Source: Cristatella mucedo
Taxonomy: Eukaryota > Bryozoa > Phylactolaemata > Cristatellidae
Length of the DNA: 64,000 nt
Direction of reading: 5' to 3'
NCBI GenBank assembly: GCA_009760855.2
Contig: WPIO01000010.1
Span: 4,805,501 to 4,869,500 of the forward strand
The stretch's first letter is position 1; each line of letters opens with the position of its first letter. The notes beneath the pieces are model-generated. The model was not told the DNA's origin. It saw nothing but the letters and a program-made list of their open reading frames with translations, and ran no database searches. Shown one piece after another: positions 27,401 to 41,900 of the stretch. Made by a program: the position numbers and the translations under genes.

Positions 27401-30400
27401 ACGAACGGCACCCTGCTTAGCACTCCAGGTTGACATTACATGGCTACTGTTGCAGTAGGAGTTCTAACTTAGTTCCCGGTAAATACGTAGACACCATATC
27501 ACTGCAGCCACTAGAAACCTGGTGCTCCTCGGTAAAATGCATGTAGCCGAAACATCCATGTATCAGGCCCACTACACAGTACTGCCGTACATAAAAGCAT
27601 ACGACCGTTGGTCGTGCTCGTGGCCCAGCTGCCCTCACGGCTTTCCCAAGCTAAAGCAGCTAATGTTTCAATGCTAGGCATCGATAGGAACCAGCACTAC
27701 CCCGAGATCTCGATCGCACTAAACGATAGTGCCCCTGCCTGAAGATAGTTAAGCGACTCCCTTAGGGCTAAGAACAGTGCAGAAGAAGCTTCTCCAAGGC
27801 CAAATAATCCTGCACAGTGCATTGAGCCAATACATCTGGCCATTTGTCAAATACAATGACCGGCTGATAGGCAACCTAGCTGGCACCGACCGACAGGCAG
27901 CTGTCGATGGCTTGCTGGTTCACTGATGGAGCACTCCAAAGTCTGCCAGCTATCTTCTTACCACTAATGCCATCTCTGGGCAGCCGTTGGTTAATCGGTG
28001 ACAGGGTAATTGGTGGGAGGGGGGTGCCACCGACCAGAAAGACTGAGATTCTTTGTTTGCCTGCTCCAGTGACTGGCAGTCTGTCCAGTTCCTTGGCCAA
28101 ATTTGACACCGGAACTGAACGACGCCCCCAGTTGACTGATTTGTTGACACAACCAGTCTACTCTGCACCAGACGACATTGGATGGCCCAGTAGAGATCAG
28201 CTGCCCTTCCCCCTTCCCGGGATCTTAGCAACCGATCATCAGACAGCAGGTGGTGGTGCCCAGCGATCCTAGTGGATAAAATCCTCGTACTGGCAGTATC
28301 CTGCTAAAGGTTAAGCCGAAGAAACCTTGAAACGTGGCGTCTGAACTGAGCTGAGCAAGCAGCAACAGCACGGCAGCAGTACGACCAGGTTCAAGCAAAA
28401 AGGCAAGAGCACCTCCTGCCCTTGTGGCACAAACCTAATTAGCTGCCGAGGCTCCTCGACAAGTCATGGCCAGGAATTCCTAACTGACATTTCATTTGCC
28501 GACATATCAAGCAGGAGCCCTACTCTAGTTCTGACAGCTGAAGAGAACTCGTGCAGGCAGGTAGAATGGCAGGCCCTCCAGGGCAGAGATCAGCTGATTG
28601 GTGAGCACTCAATGGTCTGTGCATTGGGTCCACGGTCGCCGGCTGGCAGCTGTCGGTAATTTCTGAAGGACCCTCTGTCGCTTGCTCTCTTTCTTTCAAT
28701 CTCCTCCACGGCGCGTCAGGCCTGCTTTTGCAAACAGCACCGCCCAGCCAGCGCAGCCGTTAACTGGCAGCTTGGACAGCAGTCTAAAGTAAGGTGTGAG
28801 CCCTGCCTCGGCTAGATCAAATAGTACCGAAATTACTCCATGACCACCAGTGGGCCACTAAAACCGCCAGCCGGCTTGGTGTGCTAGCTGTCCCGACGGC
28901 AGCCGGTCAGTTGGTGCTCTTGAGTGCAGCTGCTACGGCCTGCAGACCAAGAGTCGGCCCTACCAAGACCTCTCATTCTGCTCTCTGCCACCACCACCAC
29001 CACCAACCCCCCTGCAGGCAACCATCTTTGCCAGCTGAGCGGCGTGACATGTGCCAAGTGCTCCTTGCTCAAAACGAATCTCGTACTTGCTTACGTGCCA
29101 CTTTCTGCTTGCTCGGGTGTATAAAGATTGGGATCCCAAAGATCCCAAAAAATTATGTGCCCAAGGTCCTGAGACATTTCGCATGGACAGGGCTGAAGCA
29201 ATGCGAGCCTGTTGACGAAACGGCTGACTCAGACGCCTTGACCGAGCAAGCGGTCGGCAGAAGCACGTTGGACGAAAACGTCCGAGCTGAGGGGACTGGG
29301 TGTCAGGACTGGGGGGGGGGGGCACGTGTACATTCTAGACGATTGTCCACTTTAAGGGTAAGAGGCAGAGGACAACGACGATGGTCTCCAGCAATCGACG
29401 GCTGATCCGACTGAGAGTGTAGGCCTGCCTCGTACACCAGTGAGCAGCCAACAAGCGAGTGGGCAGCACCAGGCCGACAGCACAGTGCGATCGCATCCCC
29501 CCCCCCAATCGCCTCCAGGCAGCATCATCACGATCCCTTGCAACTGGCTTCGGAGGAAGCGAGCGTTTCGAACACCCTTAAAATAAATAAATACAATTCA
29601 TGTGTGTTGCGCCCTAAGAGAACTGAATCTCTATTCTGGCACGTCACATATGCAACGGAGCTACAGCCCACGACCTCAGTCAGACCTTGGTCGAGGCGAG
29701 CACCTTAATCACTGGGCCAAACCCTTGAGCCCTCCTCCTGCTAGCATTAGTGAGGCAGCTCTCGCTGCCAAAGAAAGTGGAACGTCCGGCAGGCTGGAGG
29801 CGAGCTCTGCCACGCAGCTTACCTCGCAGACGTTATCACCGGCAACGTTGTCGCGATCGTCGGGCCTGCCTCGGCCAGCGTTGGCAATGCCGCCGCCGCC
29901 GACGTGGCAGCTACCGCTCGAGTCTCCTCGGCGCGGCCGCGGTCCGGCAGTAGCCGGCCGACCGGCGATGACAAGCGCTGCACTGCTGATATCGGCGCAG
30001 CCACTAGCCGAGCCGAGCCGGCAGCTTAAGTCGAGCGGAAGATCCGACAAAGATGGCTGCTGCTGCGGCCGCTGGGTTCTGGGGCTAGCTTCGGCAGCCC
30101 GAGGCCAGCGCCGCCGGTGGTCACGGCCCGTCGTCCGAGTATGGCTGCCTTCCTCGCCACAGAGAGAGGCGGCAGCGGCGCTGCTTGCTGCAGAGGTGGC
30201 AGCAGCCGACACTGCAGACCTCGCTGGAGAGCTGGTGTTGCACGTCGAGCTCTGGAGCGGTGACCGAGCGTGCACGGGTGGATCGGCGCGTGCCGGGGCA
30301 CTTGTAGCAGCGGTGGCAGCATCCAATGCCGAGTTCGCGCCGAGGTTGCTGCCATCCGAGACTTGACAGTCGGGGAAGCTGTCCGTTACAGCAAAAGTGT

Positions 30401-30817
30401 CGTGGCCTGGAATGAAGAGACAAAAGACTGAGCCACTAGCTGCAGCCGTGTCGCACTCTATGCAAAGGCTGGATGAGCAAGACGTTGCACATTCCAGCGC
30501 TCTCCTGGAGCTAAGTTGGACTCTCTTTTGCCGACTACTGCAACGGCATGGTAGTCAGGTATTTTGATGCCCATCATTCCAGCTCTTTGAGTATCGCCCC
30601 TCCCCCGCCACCCTCCCCCCATGCAGCATAAGCTCTGCAACGACTCAACCTTGTGTTTAGGGTTTAGAGCAGATCTGCATAAATGCCCTTGCAGCTTGAG
30701 CAACGGTTCCTTAATCCTTTCTACAATGTCAACTTTTTAATCAAAGCCCATCCCCAGCAAACACGTGGCTGATACGATGCCACGTTATGCCCTTTGTGAT
30801 ATTTAGCTATTTATGCA

Positions 30818-30852
<35 letters not shown>

Positions 30853-33800
30853 TTATACGTATGTGGTATTAATAGTATTACTAATAGGGTGGCACAGCTA
30901 CACTGAGTGTCGAGTCAAGAACATCTGGATTTAGTAGTCCATTCGAGGTAGGTTTTATTAATTTTATTATTAAACAAACTTAAGCCATGTATTAAACAGT
31001 TTCTTGTGTTTCCTTCTTTAAAGATTCTGCAACATTAAGACAGAACTACCAGACTGCCTACTATAGCTACATCAACTGACATTCCGGCTCACTTTCCATA
31101 GTAAAGTTGAACTTGTCCTGTGATTTTTCACGGGTTCAGACTAGTAATATACAGGCTAACAGTGACCGGAATATGAGCACTAACAACAACATACAGAGGG
31201 TTGCCTACTGTTCTGTTGCTGTAGGCAAGTCAGCAGGTGCTGCTAGGTAGAGCGATAGACACCGGCTGCTGAACACTAAGCTGGGTATCCGGAGAAAAGC
31301 TGGTCACTGGCTACAAGTACCAGGGTTGAATCATAGGCTGAGTGGGTGGATGGATTGGGAGTTCCCTCCGACCGCACTGGTCCTACCAGCAGTAACAGCA
31401 GCAGCAGAGCGCCAGGCATTTCTTGACAGGCTCCCAGTCGACTGCCAGAATTCATGACATAGGGCCTTCAGGTGGGTGGCACTGACAGCTGACAGATTAT
31501 CATCACCAGTGACACCCCCAGCTCCTCCCAGGAACACCCGGGTGGCATGGCTAGCCTGAAAAACTGGGCTAATAGGTGGTTGATGCCTCTAATGAAGGCT
31601 CCAAGTTCTGATTAATTATGAGGGACCGACGCACTCCTCACTCGTCCCACACCCCAGGGCCATCGACGTTGCAACCTGCAGGGGCTAAGGACGACCACTG
31701 CAAGCTAGCAGAAGGTGAGACAACTGCACTTCACTGTGTGATCAACTCGGCTTGCCTCGCCGAGTTTCGGTCAAATATACCTGCCAGTTCAGCTAAGCTT
31801 GCCCGAAATGGCTATCTCTTTTGCCTAGTATAGACGTGTTTGCAAAGGATCATACTAGCATGCAGGAAGTCGAGGCTGCTTGACTGGCTAGTAGCAGGGC
31901 AACCGCCGCCAAGTGCGCGCCCGAGCGAATATCTGCAGCACTTGATCTGGATTTACAAGACCGGATCTTAATGCGTGCAGTGTCTGTCGAAAGACCAACA
32001 TAATCATCAGCTAATTCCAAAACCCACTGCTACAAAATCACATGCTGCATTATCGGGCCTTTCCCAATAAGCTACTGTCCAATGAAGAGTTGGCAAAACT
32101 CTACCGTCGCATCACGGCAAACTGAAGAACGAAATGACCAGACCCAGTTACCCCAGGACTCAAACAAATGAGGAACCGGCCACTGGTGTCTCTTTAAAGG
32201 CAGACTACCACGCCCGGATGGGGGGGGAATGCGGCTTTGTAAAACTCATACAGTTTCAGCCGATTCGTCAAACCACATAGTTCCCACACACTCGCACAGA
32301 CATAACACGTGCTACCGATGCAAGCACAGTGAATATAACTCTATCTGCCTCAGCCAATCGCACCTACTCGGTCAGATGCAGCTGCAAATGAATGCCCACT
32401 CTCCAAATGAAGCAGGTCCGGGCAGGAGCATCGCTCGGACCGCAAGCGCACACTCTCCACGGTGCTCAGTCAATACTCATTCCTTCGCAGTAGGTGGCCA
32501 GCATGCGCGACTCGACGCCGGAAACATTGAGCCACGCGAAGCTAGCAGGGGCAAGTAGAGACCAAGTGAGCTCATTCGCGCGACCAGCTTACCTGATTCA
32601 GCCACTGCTGATTCTGTGGCTGCTGCTGCTCGTCCAGCGGCTGCTGATTCCGAGGCTGCTGGTCCCGAGGCTGCTGATTCCGAGGCTGCTGATCCCGAGG
32701 CTGCTGATTCCGAGGCTGCTGATTCCGAGGCTGCTGGTCCCGAGGCTGCTGATCCCGAGGCTGCTGGTCCCGAGGCTGCTGATCCCGAGACTGCTGGTCC
32801 AGCTGCTGTTGCTACTTCCTTGGAGCCAGCGTTGGTAGGCTTGCACATCTGCACTTGATCACACTCGGAATCGAACTCGCTAGCATCGATGTCACCAGTA
32901 GCCTCCATTGCTGGCGCCGCCGTGGCAGAAACAGAGGTGGCAGCATAAGCTGGCGTCAGGCCGATGTCGCGGCTGCGCTGGGCAAGGCGCTGTTGGACGC
33001 GCTGCACCAGCAGCAGCCGCTCGCAGTCGTAGTAGGCGTTGATGCGCCGCTTGCATTCCTCACTGTGACAGTTGTACAGCAGGGCTGCGTAGCGCTGGCA
33101 CTCGGCAGCTGCAACCGCCGAGCGGTAGGACTGCTCCAGCGCCAGCCCGGCACGGTTCGTCCACGGGCGAAGGCTGGCGATGTCGCGCTCGACACGAACA
33201 TGTGTGCCGACCACGGCACGGCTCACCGTCTCGTATTGCTGCCGTCTCGTCGCTGCCGCTGCCAGCTGCCGACGGCGGCGTCTCCCCGAGCAGTCGCCAG
33301 CACCGATGCCCGCAGCACCAATGTCAGCAGCTGTGACGTCATCCGGCAGTGCGCACAGCAGCGCCGACGGCAGGCGCGGCGCCGCGAGGCACTCCTGCAG
33401 CAAGGCGGCCTGCAGGTCACGGAAGAGGGGATGCCTCTGCAGCTTCAGCAGCAGCTGCTGCTGCCACCGCTGCTGCTGCTCCTCCACCTCCTCCTGCTCT
33501 TCGCCGTCGTCAGCTGCATCGACATTAGCGTCCATTCCGTCCGATGCGGTAGCCGCCACGAACGAGTCGGGCGATCCCTGGTCGCTGGACGATGCGCCGG
33601 CTGCTGCACCCTCGACGGCTTCCGGCAGGCCTCTGCCGGCCCCACGGCACGAGCAGGCGGCAGCACTGCCACCGGCAGTTGCGGCACAGCACGGCTGCTG
33701 CAGGCCTGCTGATGCTGCTGCTGCTGCAGCAGGAATGACTGGGCTTCGGCAGGCAGCAGCAGCAGATGCTGCTGCTGCTCCGGTCACTGGGGCCGCTGCC

Positions 33801-35890
33801 GAGGCGGCTATCTGGCCAGACTGGTGGCTGTCACTTCCAGCACGACTGCTGCTGCTGCTGCCGCCACCAACACGAGAGCAGGCCGCCGATGCCTCACCAG
33901 ACGGGGCAGCGGTGGCCGCTGCGCTGGTGCACTTGTCTTCCATGATGGTTGCCGCGCCCATGACTCCTACAGACCGGCAGTCCGTGCGGAGACCAGTGGC
34001 GACGGCGGCAGAGGCGACGACTCCACGTGTGCACGCATTCAGCACGATCGATAGTGACTAAGAAGAGCGGATGCTGCCTTACAGCCGGTCCTGCTTCTTT
34101 AAGCTGATGCCGACACCTGAGCTGAGAGGCCGAGGGCGAAGGCAGCGTGTGTCACTGCTGCAGCCGCTGCTGCTGGAAGTCGGCCACACCTTGCACTGAC
34201 TCCTTCCTGGCTGGCTCCTGCTGTTTCCTGTCGTCAGGCAGGGCTTCACCGGCAGCCTGGCAGCAGGGGTGGCTGGGACGGGCCGGGTCGTCGGACAATC
34301 GCCAGGGATGACACTGCCTAAGTCGGCTGACCGAAAATGAAGCCGCCCTTTTTCCACATGCACTTTATAAGGCTGCCAAGCCTGCCGGGCTGGCGGCTGG
34401 GTGGTCGCCGATGAGCCGCCCGGAAGGGTGGGCCCTAGCAAGCTGGCGGCCAATTAACTGGCAAGGCCCAGCCGCTGACGACAGCCATTGGCTGAGCGGG
34501 CAAGTGTTTCGAGTCAACTGTCAGAAACAATAAACACTGCCGAGTGGATGACAAGCCAACAAGCAGTTTAGCATGCCCCACAATGCTCTGATTACTCTGG
34601 CTTCACTTTGGGCCTTGATTACCATACTCAGCCGTGATTGGCATGGGAAATTAGCAGCATCGCCATGCCGACAACTCGGCCGTCTGCCGATGACATGTCA
34701 AAAATAAACCGAGCCCTGCCATAAACCGACCACTCCGGGTCCGAAGGGTCGATGTGCAACAGCTTCGAGTGACACGTCTGCAGCAGGCATTCGGGCCGTG
34801 CCCCGGCACTGGCTCAAGGAGGGACGACAGCTGCCGTGGCACCTTCCCAGGCCGATTGGAAATGACATCAGTGAGTAAATACAGCCCCCTCCTGATCGGC
34901 CTGAGGCAGAGCAGCCCAGCCGCAGGGCACAGCCGACATCGAGCTGGGTCCGAGCACACAAACCGTGCCCAAACTAAACTTCTTACAAGCAAACGAATAG
35001 CTGCAGGCGCAGCCGCAGCATCGGCAGGCTAATAAAGGAAGGACGCTGGAGTGGAGGCGTCTCACACGTGTCGCGAGGCAGAGCGCTGGCCAGACTCAGC
35101 CACACAATTGCAATGAGTGTGAGGCTCTGGCCCGGCTGCCGGCGCACAGCACGAGCAGCAACCAGCTGCACGGAAGGGGGCGGGGGCATGCCACTCTGCC
35201 CAGACCCAGCAGGCTGGCCAGCAAAGAGAAAGTGACTCTCTTAGCAGCAGTCAGCCTACTTACGATGCCCATCATTTTTGCAGAGAGCATCGAGCTCATT
35301 ACCATAGTTCTAATGCAACTATGTCTTCTATCCTGCTGCCAATTCTGGTAGTCCTTTCCAGCAGCTCTAAAGTTACTTCAATGCTGTTCACTTCTTCGAC
35401 TGCCCTCTTGACTCAGCAATGCTTGCACTCTCTTGTTGCTGTGTGAAATTGAGTCTGTTGGCTACCTTATGTGCACCGAAAGCTGCTTAGGCTTTGAATA
35501 AAATATAAAGAACTTTCCAGCATGACAGCCACATAGTCTTGCAGCTTTGTGGGAGTTAAAGACAGACCTACATAAACTCATACATACATAAATACATGCA
35601 AACATTCATACATACATAAATTCACATGCATGCAAACATAAAATTCCATGTATACAAATATTCATAAAACTAGATGCATAACGTGCAAATATGCATATAT
35701 ACTTTCATTAAAATAGCAGTAGGCTTTCAAAATGGGATAACGAAAAAGAAAAGCCACTTGCTTGGCACACAAGTTTTTGAGTTCACACGGTAAATTGAGC
35801 ACAAGTCCCAAAACAGGGTATGAACACTGCTGAGCCTTCGACTGGCGGTCATTTTATATTTGCACAGTTCGACAGCAATCCTTACTAGTC

Positions 35891-35960
<70 letters not shown>

Positions 35961-38900
35961 ACTCTCTGCTTACACCTCTAGTTGCTTACACATTTACTTA
36001 CACCCTGCTTACTTCCTCTTGGCAGAGGGGCAGTAGCTGGGGGGGGCTGGGGATAAAAAGAGAGGGGGCAGCACCAGGGAGAAGGTGCCATCAGCAGGTG
36101 CACAGCATGCAGCCACTGCCACAAAGGAGGCAGCTGACGACACGAAGAGGCTTTACGAGACGAGCTGAGGCTACCTGCTCCAGTAGTGTTTGCTCACTGG
36201 CGACAGCTGGGCTGGCAGGCACTCGCTGACATGGGCACACACGGCTTACGATAGCTTTCACACTCGGTGGCAGACACTTGCAGGCAGGCTCCGGAAGTCT
36301 CGGCTAATTCTGCCGGATTACTAAACAGCTGCGACCTGCAACTCTCACAAAACTGCTTCCCACCGTCGCCTCCTACTCGTCCTCCATATATCCCCTCTAG
36401 TCCTCTTTATCTGCCTCCTCCTCCTCTTCCTCTGGCTGCTGATGCAGCTGCTGCAGCAGCCACGGCCTCCAGGAGCGGCCTCTTCGAGTTTGACCTCCTC
36501 AGTCTCTGCCCTTCGTAAGCAGGCTCAAGTCCCACTGCATCACTGCCCAGTGCAAGGTGCCCAGTCAGCGTGCACGTTCGCACAGGCCGCAGAGCAGAGC
36601 GGCACCACGAAGCCAGCCAGCTCATCACTACTGCTGCTGCTGCCGATCGCCTCGCCGGCAGAGCATTACACGGTCCTCCTGCTTTCCTGTCACGGCAAAG
36701 CCACCGAAGCCTATCTATACACAAAGCCACCACACAATCGTTAAACCGCATCAGCTGCAGTGGCAAGCACCCAAGGCCCTATTGCCTCCGGCGGTGTACT
36801 TATACAGAGCAGCCCGACAAGCTGCCACCGGCATGCCCAGTTGCAGCTCGGAACTGACCTTGCCCGGCCCAAACAGCGCCTCCAAAACTCCACTGCTGCC
36901 GACACGGCTTAAGCGGCAGCAACAGCTCCAAGCCAGGCTTCCTTCTCTCACATGCGAGGTGTTGTGCACATCGTACCTCTCTAAGGGTCGAAGGGCTAGC
37001 GGCCTTCCAACTCTGGCGCTTCACAAGCAGTCCAAGGACATGTACACAGCTGCCACAGCCCCTGCCAAGTGGCTAACAATGCAGCTCCCACGTTGCCCCA
37101 CCCCTGCCTGCTAACCCTCGAGCCACAACCACCAACTCCTCCCCCCAGATGGAACCAGCAAGCCCATGCTGTTCTGGCATACTAGCATAACGATATGAAA
37201 AAATGTCAGCATGTTCGAATCATACTGCTGACCAAAGATAACTAGCTACAAGCATCACTCCCTGCCTTCCCAGGATTCCCGACAAAACTAGCAGCTAAAA
37301 CTGAAGCAAATTAACATAGCAGCAGCTGCTGCTCAGCGTAAATGCTGCTCAGCGTAAATGCTGCTCAGCAGGTGCTCAAAAACAAACCACTGCCAGTGTC
37401 AAAATTACTCAAGCCATTAAAAAAATATTTCATTTGTATAGCGCCCCAAGAGAACTTAATCTCTATTCAGGAGCTTCACATTTGCCTCGAGGATCGAGCA
37501 CACGACCTCGGCCAGACCTAGGTCAGAGCAAGCACCTTCACCAGCTGGACCAAACCAGCTTGGCATGCAGGGTCAGCGCTGGCTCATAGGGCTACGAGAG
37601 CTCCAATGCCCCCTAGCACACAATAAGCTTGAGACTAACATCGTAAACACACATGCAGCGTGGCAGCGGCAGCATCGCTCACCCCTTGCAGAACGAGGAT
37701 GCGGCTGACTTTGATGCACGCCTCCAGCTCCAGCACGGTGGCTGCAGGGCGAAACTGCAACAGGATAAGACTGTGGTCACGGTTCTGACAAGCAGCAGAC
37801 TTCCATCCCTGTGTCACTGTGTCACGCGAATGAAGTGACGGCTGCAGTCTGGCACATGGGCTGAAACCAGCTGCCTGATACAACTAGCCAGCTAATGGGA
37901 AGGCATACGAAAATGATGGACGAACGATGCAAACGAAAGCCACTCGGCCCCAAGCAAGGCAGCTCGGTCCGAGCTGCCTTGCACCGACAGAGACAGGAAT
38001 AGCCGATCGAGTGCAGCTTTGCTACCCGCTCACTGTTGCTGCAGCGAGCAAGTCGAGGGGTGCAGCACCAGCAACGTTCCGTGGGCACGGCGAGCGACTA
38101 CTTAGCACTCGCATACGCTTCCTGGCTCCGGATCGTTTGCTAACTCACTGGCGAATAGGAAATAATGCATTGTGGAGGAAGCACAAGCGGAAAAAGGCGG
38201 GCAAAACTAAGGGATGGCGCGGGCCGCCTGCCACCGAGCAAAAGCCGGCGGCAGCGGCAGTCGCAGTCGGCCAGGCACAGGACAAAAAACGGTCGCCTCT
38301 CTCGTGAGCTAGCGCAAGATCGTTCGCTCGTGCTCTGCATTCCAAAGGTGGACCGGTGAAGTGCCCACAAGCAGCACCCCTTACACAACACGTCATTAGG
38401 GCAACACTTATCCTTGACAGTCCTCTTTGGAATGGCAATATGCCGGCATGGTTACCGCTAGCAATCTGCCGACCGAGTTGTGCCATACCTTGCCACGCCC
38501 ATCGACTAAAAGGCACGGCTGCTGCGGCAGTGCGACATCTGCCAAAATGTCATGCTGACGCACGACCTGGCAGAAAGGGGCACGGGCCTTGCAGACACTC
38601 GAGTGCACCGAAGAATGGGAGCTACGTGCAATTTGCATAGCATGCTGACCCACTGTAGCAACGGTCCACCGGCTGCACCAAACCACCATCAAGACATACG
38701 AAAGCTTCAGGCAAAAAATCGAATCACCTTAACGAAGCATCAGTACCACTAATTCACAGCTGCACTCCAGCGACTACTCTTGTCTGTATGCTTCTCCTTT
38801 GCCGTCCCGTGCCTCATTATGCCGAGCACGACCGCAAAGTCAACGTACAGTAGCTGCCGATAAAAAGAGGCACTTACTGTCTGTTACTGTAGGTTTAGCT

Positions 38901-41900
38901 CATGCGGCTACAGGCCACAGCAGGCATTTCAAGGACGCAGCGCTGGCAGCTGATCGAACGCCGTCCGAAGACACGTTGATCAGCACCACCCACCGCCAGG
39001 GTCACAGCATTCCGACAGCATGGCAATTCCGATACCCAACCGTGCAGGAGAACGCAAAGCAATAAAAAGACTGGAATGGCAGCTTTGAGCAAACCGTTAC
39101 TTGTCTAAAAACACTTTTAGATTATATGCTTAAACCGCGTAGAGAGACAAACTGCTGCCTGCGGGTGCGATGCCGTGACCAAACACAAGAGTAGCTTGTA
39201 AGCAGTGCAATGACTTCCACCGAGGCAGATCTGGGATCGTGTCACCCTACTAAGGAGCAGCTTCGAGAGTGGCCGCCCTTATTCCCAACAGAGAGCATGG
39301 CACATCATTGCAGCCACTGACCGAGGTGGTCAGCTAGGGTAACTACCCGCTGCGCACTCGAGGCAGCTTCTCGACTCTTCCACGGAAATGCTGAGGCAAA
39401 GTTGAAGTTTTGGTCAAACTTTAGCACGAGCTGGCCAAATAGCACAGCTGCATCAGTAACAGCAGTCTGGGTAGTATGAAGCACATGCCTCACAGCCACA
39501 TGTTTGCCACAGTTTTATCAGAATGTCTGATCCTGATGCAGGCTACGAAGCCACTAGTGCTCGAACGAAGCGTTGGGACAGAGCATTTGAGGGAGGGGGT
39601 CGAACAGCCGGCCAGACACTTTCGCGAACCAGGGCATAACCTGCAGAATGGCGACCTCTTCCGGCACGGCATGACGAACAAAAGTACTGACATGCCGAGA
39701 TTGCTCTCCTGGCCGCGACCGACAGTAGGCGCTGCGCTCAAGCTCAACACTCCACCGGAGCCATGATCTTGATTCAGAATGATAGGAGAACCAGCCAGCC
39801 AGACTCACAGCACACAGCTCCGAATATCTTTTAACGACAACTCTGGGACTGGGCCAGGAGTGGCTAGAGAGTTGGGTGGAGGGGGCTAGCTGCCATCATC
39901 ACGGGACGCAGCAGAGGTCTTTCATGCACGCCATGCATGCAGTACTAACGCTGCGATATTGCACAATCGCTGATACTGGCAGCAATCCTTGTTTCGTTTA
40001 ACCGTGGGTCGGGAAAATGCTTGAACCGGCAAGCTACAAAGCAACTACTGCAGCGGCTCCAAGTGGCATACCACAGCAACCAGTCACAACGATTGAACAG
40101 AGTCTGATCAGCATTATAAATAATAATAATAAGACTAAATATATAAATGATAAATAAATAAAAAGGCTTCACTTGCAGCTCTTGCAACTCTCAGACGGCC
40201 TCTAGCTTGTACAACAGGTAGATAGCCCCCTAAAGGTTCTGATGCGCCTTAACAATAAACAGTCGGCTCATTAGCTTGAGTCAAAAGCCATCAGACCCAT
40301 ACACGGCCACGATGTCTAGGTCTGAGGCCGAGGCCGGCTCCCTCCCCAGGATGTTGGGGCTTCGATGAACCGCCGCTCGGTGAACACAACTGCCCATTCT
40401 TTTGCTACTGCTGCTTTGCTGGCCAGCCAAGAAGCTGACTGGCAGCAAAGCAGCAGTGCAGTTAGCACTGCATGTGGAGGAGCCCGGCTAAGACCTGGTT
40501 TATCCAGCAGCAAAGGGAGCCCCACTTGGCATTGGGACAAATCAGGTTGCATATTTCAAACCATGGGCTCCTAACATTTCAAGAGCAAGCAAACCAGTCT
40601 TGAAAATGCGACACACAAACACACTTCCACTAGCAACAGACGTAAATATTTTAAAATCAAACGGCACTCTTGCACATTTCAAGGCTGAGCGAATGGCTGA
40701 GACCAGCAATGTCAGCCATTCGAGCAGCAGCTGCACTGCTAGCTCAGATAACAGGAGCCTTCTGCCAGCACCAGTCCGAAAATGTTATTGCACCTGCTGG
40801 TGAAAAAACGGCAACCTACTTGACACCACAGTGAGTGCAAACCTCGATTACAACTCGGCCTGAGACGACAGTGACTGACAGGTGCCAGGGCAGCTTCTCA
40901 TGAACCAGAGTCCAAGATTAATAAAATGGTGACCGAGCTCAGCTTGCTGCCGCTCTAGGGCTGCCAGTGGCAGCGCCGAGAGCTCTGCATGTCTGCATTC
41001 CTAGATGAAACTAATACTCAAGCAAGCACTCAGCTGCCTACCTCGCCTTGCCGAACGCACAGGTGCCACCACTGGCAGAACAGGTGACCAAGGCACACAA
41101 GAAAAACAAAAGGTACACATACACACAGGGATACCCAAATGCTCACGAAGCTTCTCGTATCTACAAAAAACAAAAAATATTCCTGAAGCTCGAGTGTTCG
41201 CCACGGACATCTGTCCCCGGCAGGCATATTGAGAGCTAATTTGCTTCCACCCTGCAACCACTGCTTATGATGCCTGGGCTGTTGGGTGGGAGGGGGCAAC
41301 TGCCACGACGATGGAAGCACGCAAAAAGAAGCACAGGTTCCAAACGCATTCGCCGGCACAGTGCATTCTAGTGATTCCGAATTGGATGCCTGATTACTAG
41401 GCAGTCCTATTGGCAAATACATTCATGCTTACCCACGCTTAAAGTGACTGGATATAACCTAATACTCAATTTTGGAGTATCTATAGCCGAGTGAGAAGTG
41501 TACGCACCCACTACCACCAAAGCTCTGCATCTACCTTATAAAATCCAGAATGACAGTAACAGCAATAATAATAGTGCATTTGTAGCGCCCTCTAAAAGAG
41601 GTAAATTTCTTTCTACGCATGGGGACATATGCCAAAATGGAAGCATACGAACGGGTGAGTGATAATAACATGGACATTGCACAACTGCAGCACTCACAAA
41701 CGGGTAAAGGAAGATTCGTGTGGATGTAGAAAATGATATTGGAACATGAGGGTTGTTAGCTTTGCTTTAAATGTCAGCAGGTCGGGCGGTATCATGACAT
41801 CAGCCGGCTGAGAGATCTGGGCTTTATGCCCGTAGAAAGTGAACCCTGAATGGTTTTCAAAGGATTTGACGTGGGTTAAGATAGCTAAGTGACCATAATC

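Noticed and set aside
32494-32838. Tandem 15-bp array considered as CRISPR-like or as a leucine-rich repeat protein
   Set aside because: Units are contiguous without spacers, and the Leu-Ile-Pro-Arg frame is antisense to the TALE exon.
36267-37114. GC-rich region open in several frames, considered as a 5' exon of the TALE gene
   Set aside because: No donor compatible with exon 1 and no recognisable domain; left unassigned.
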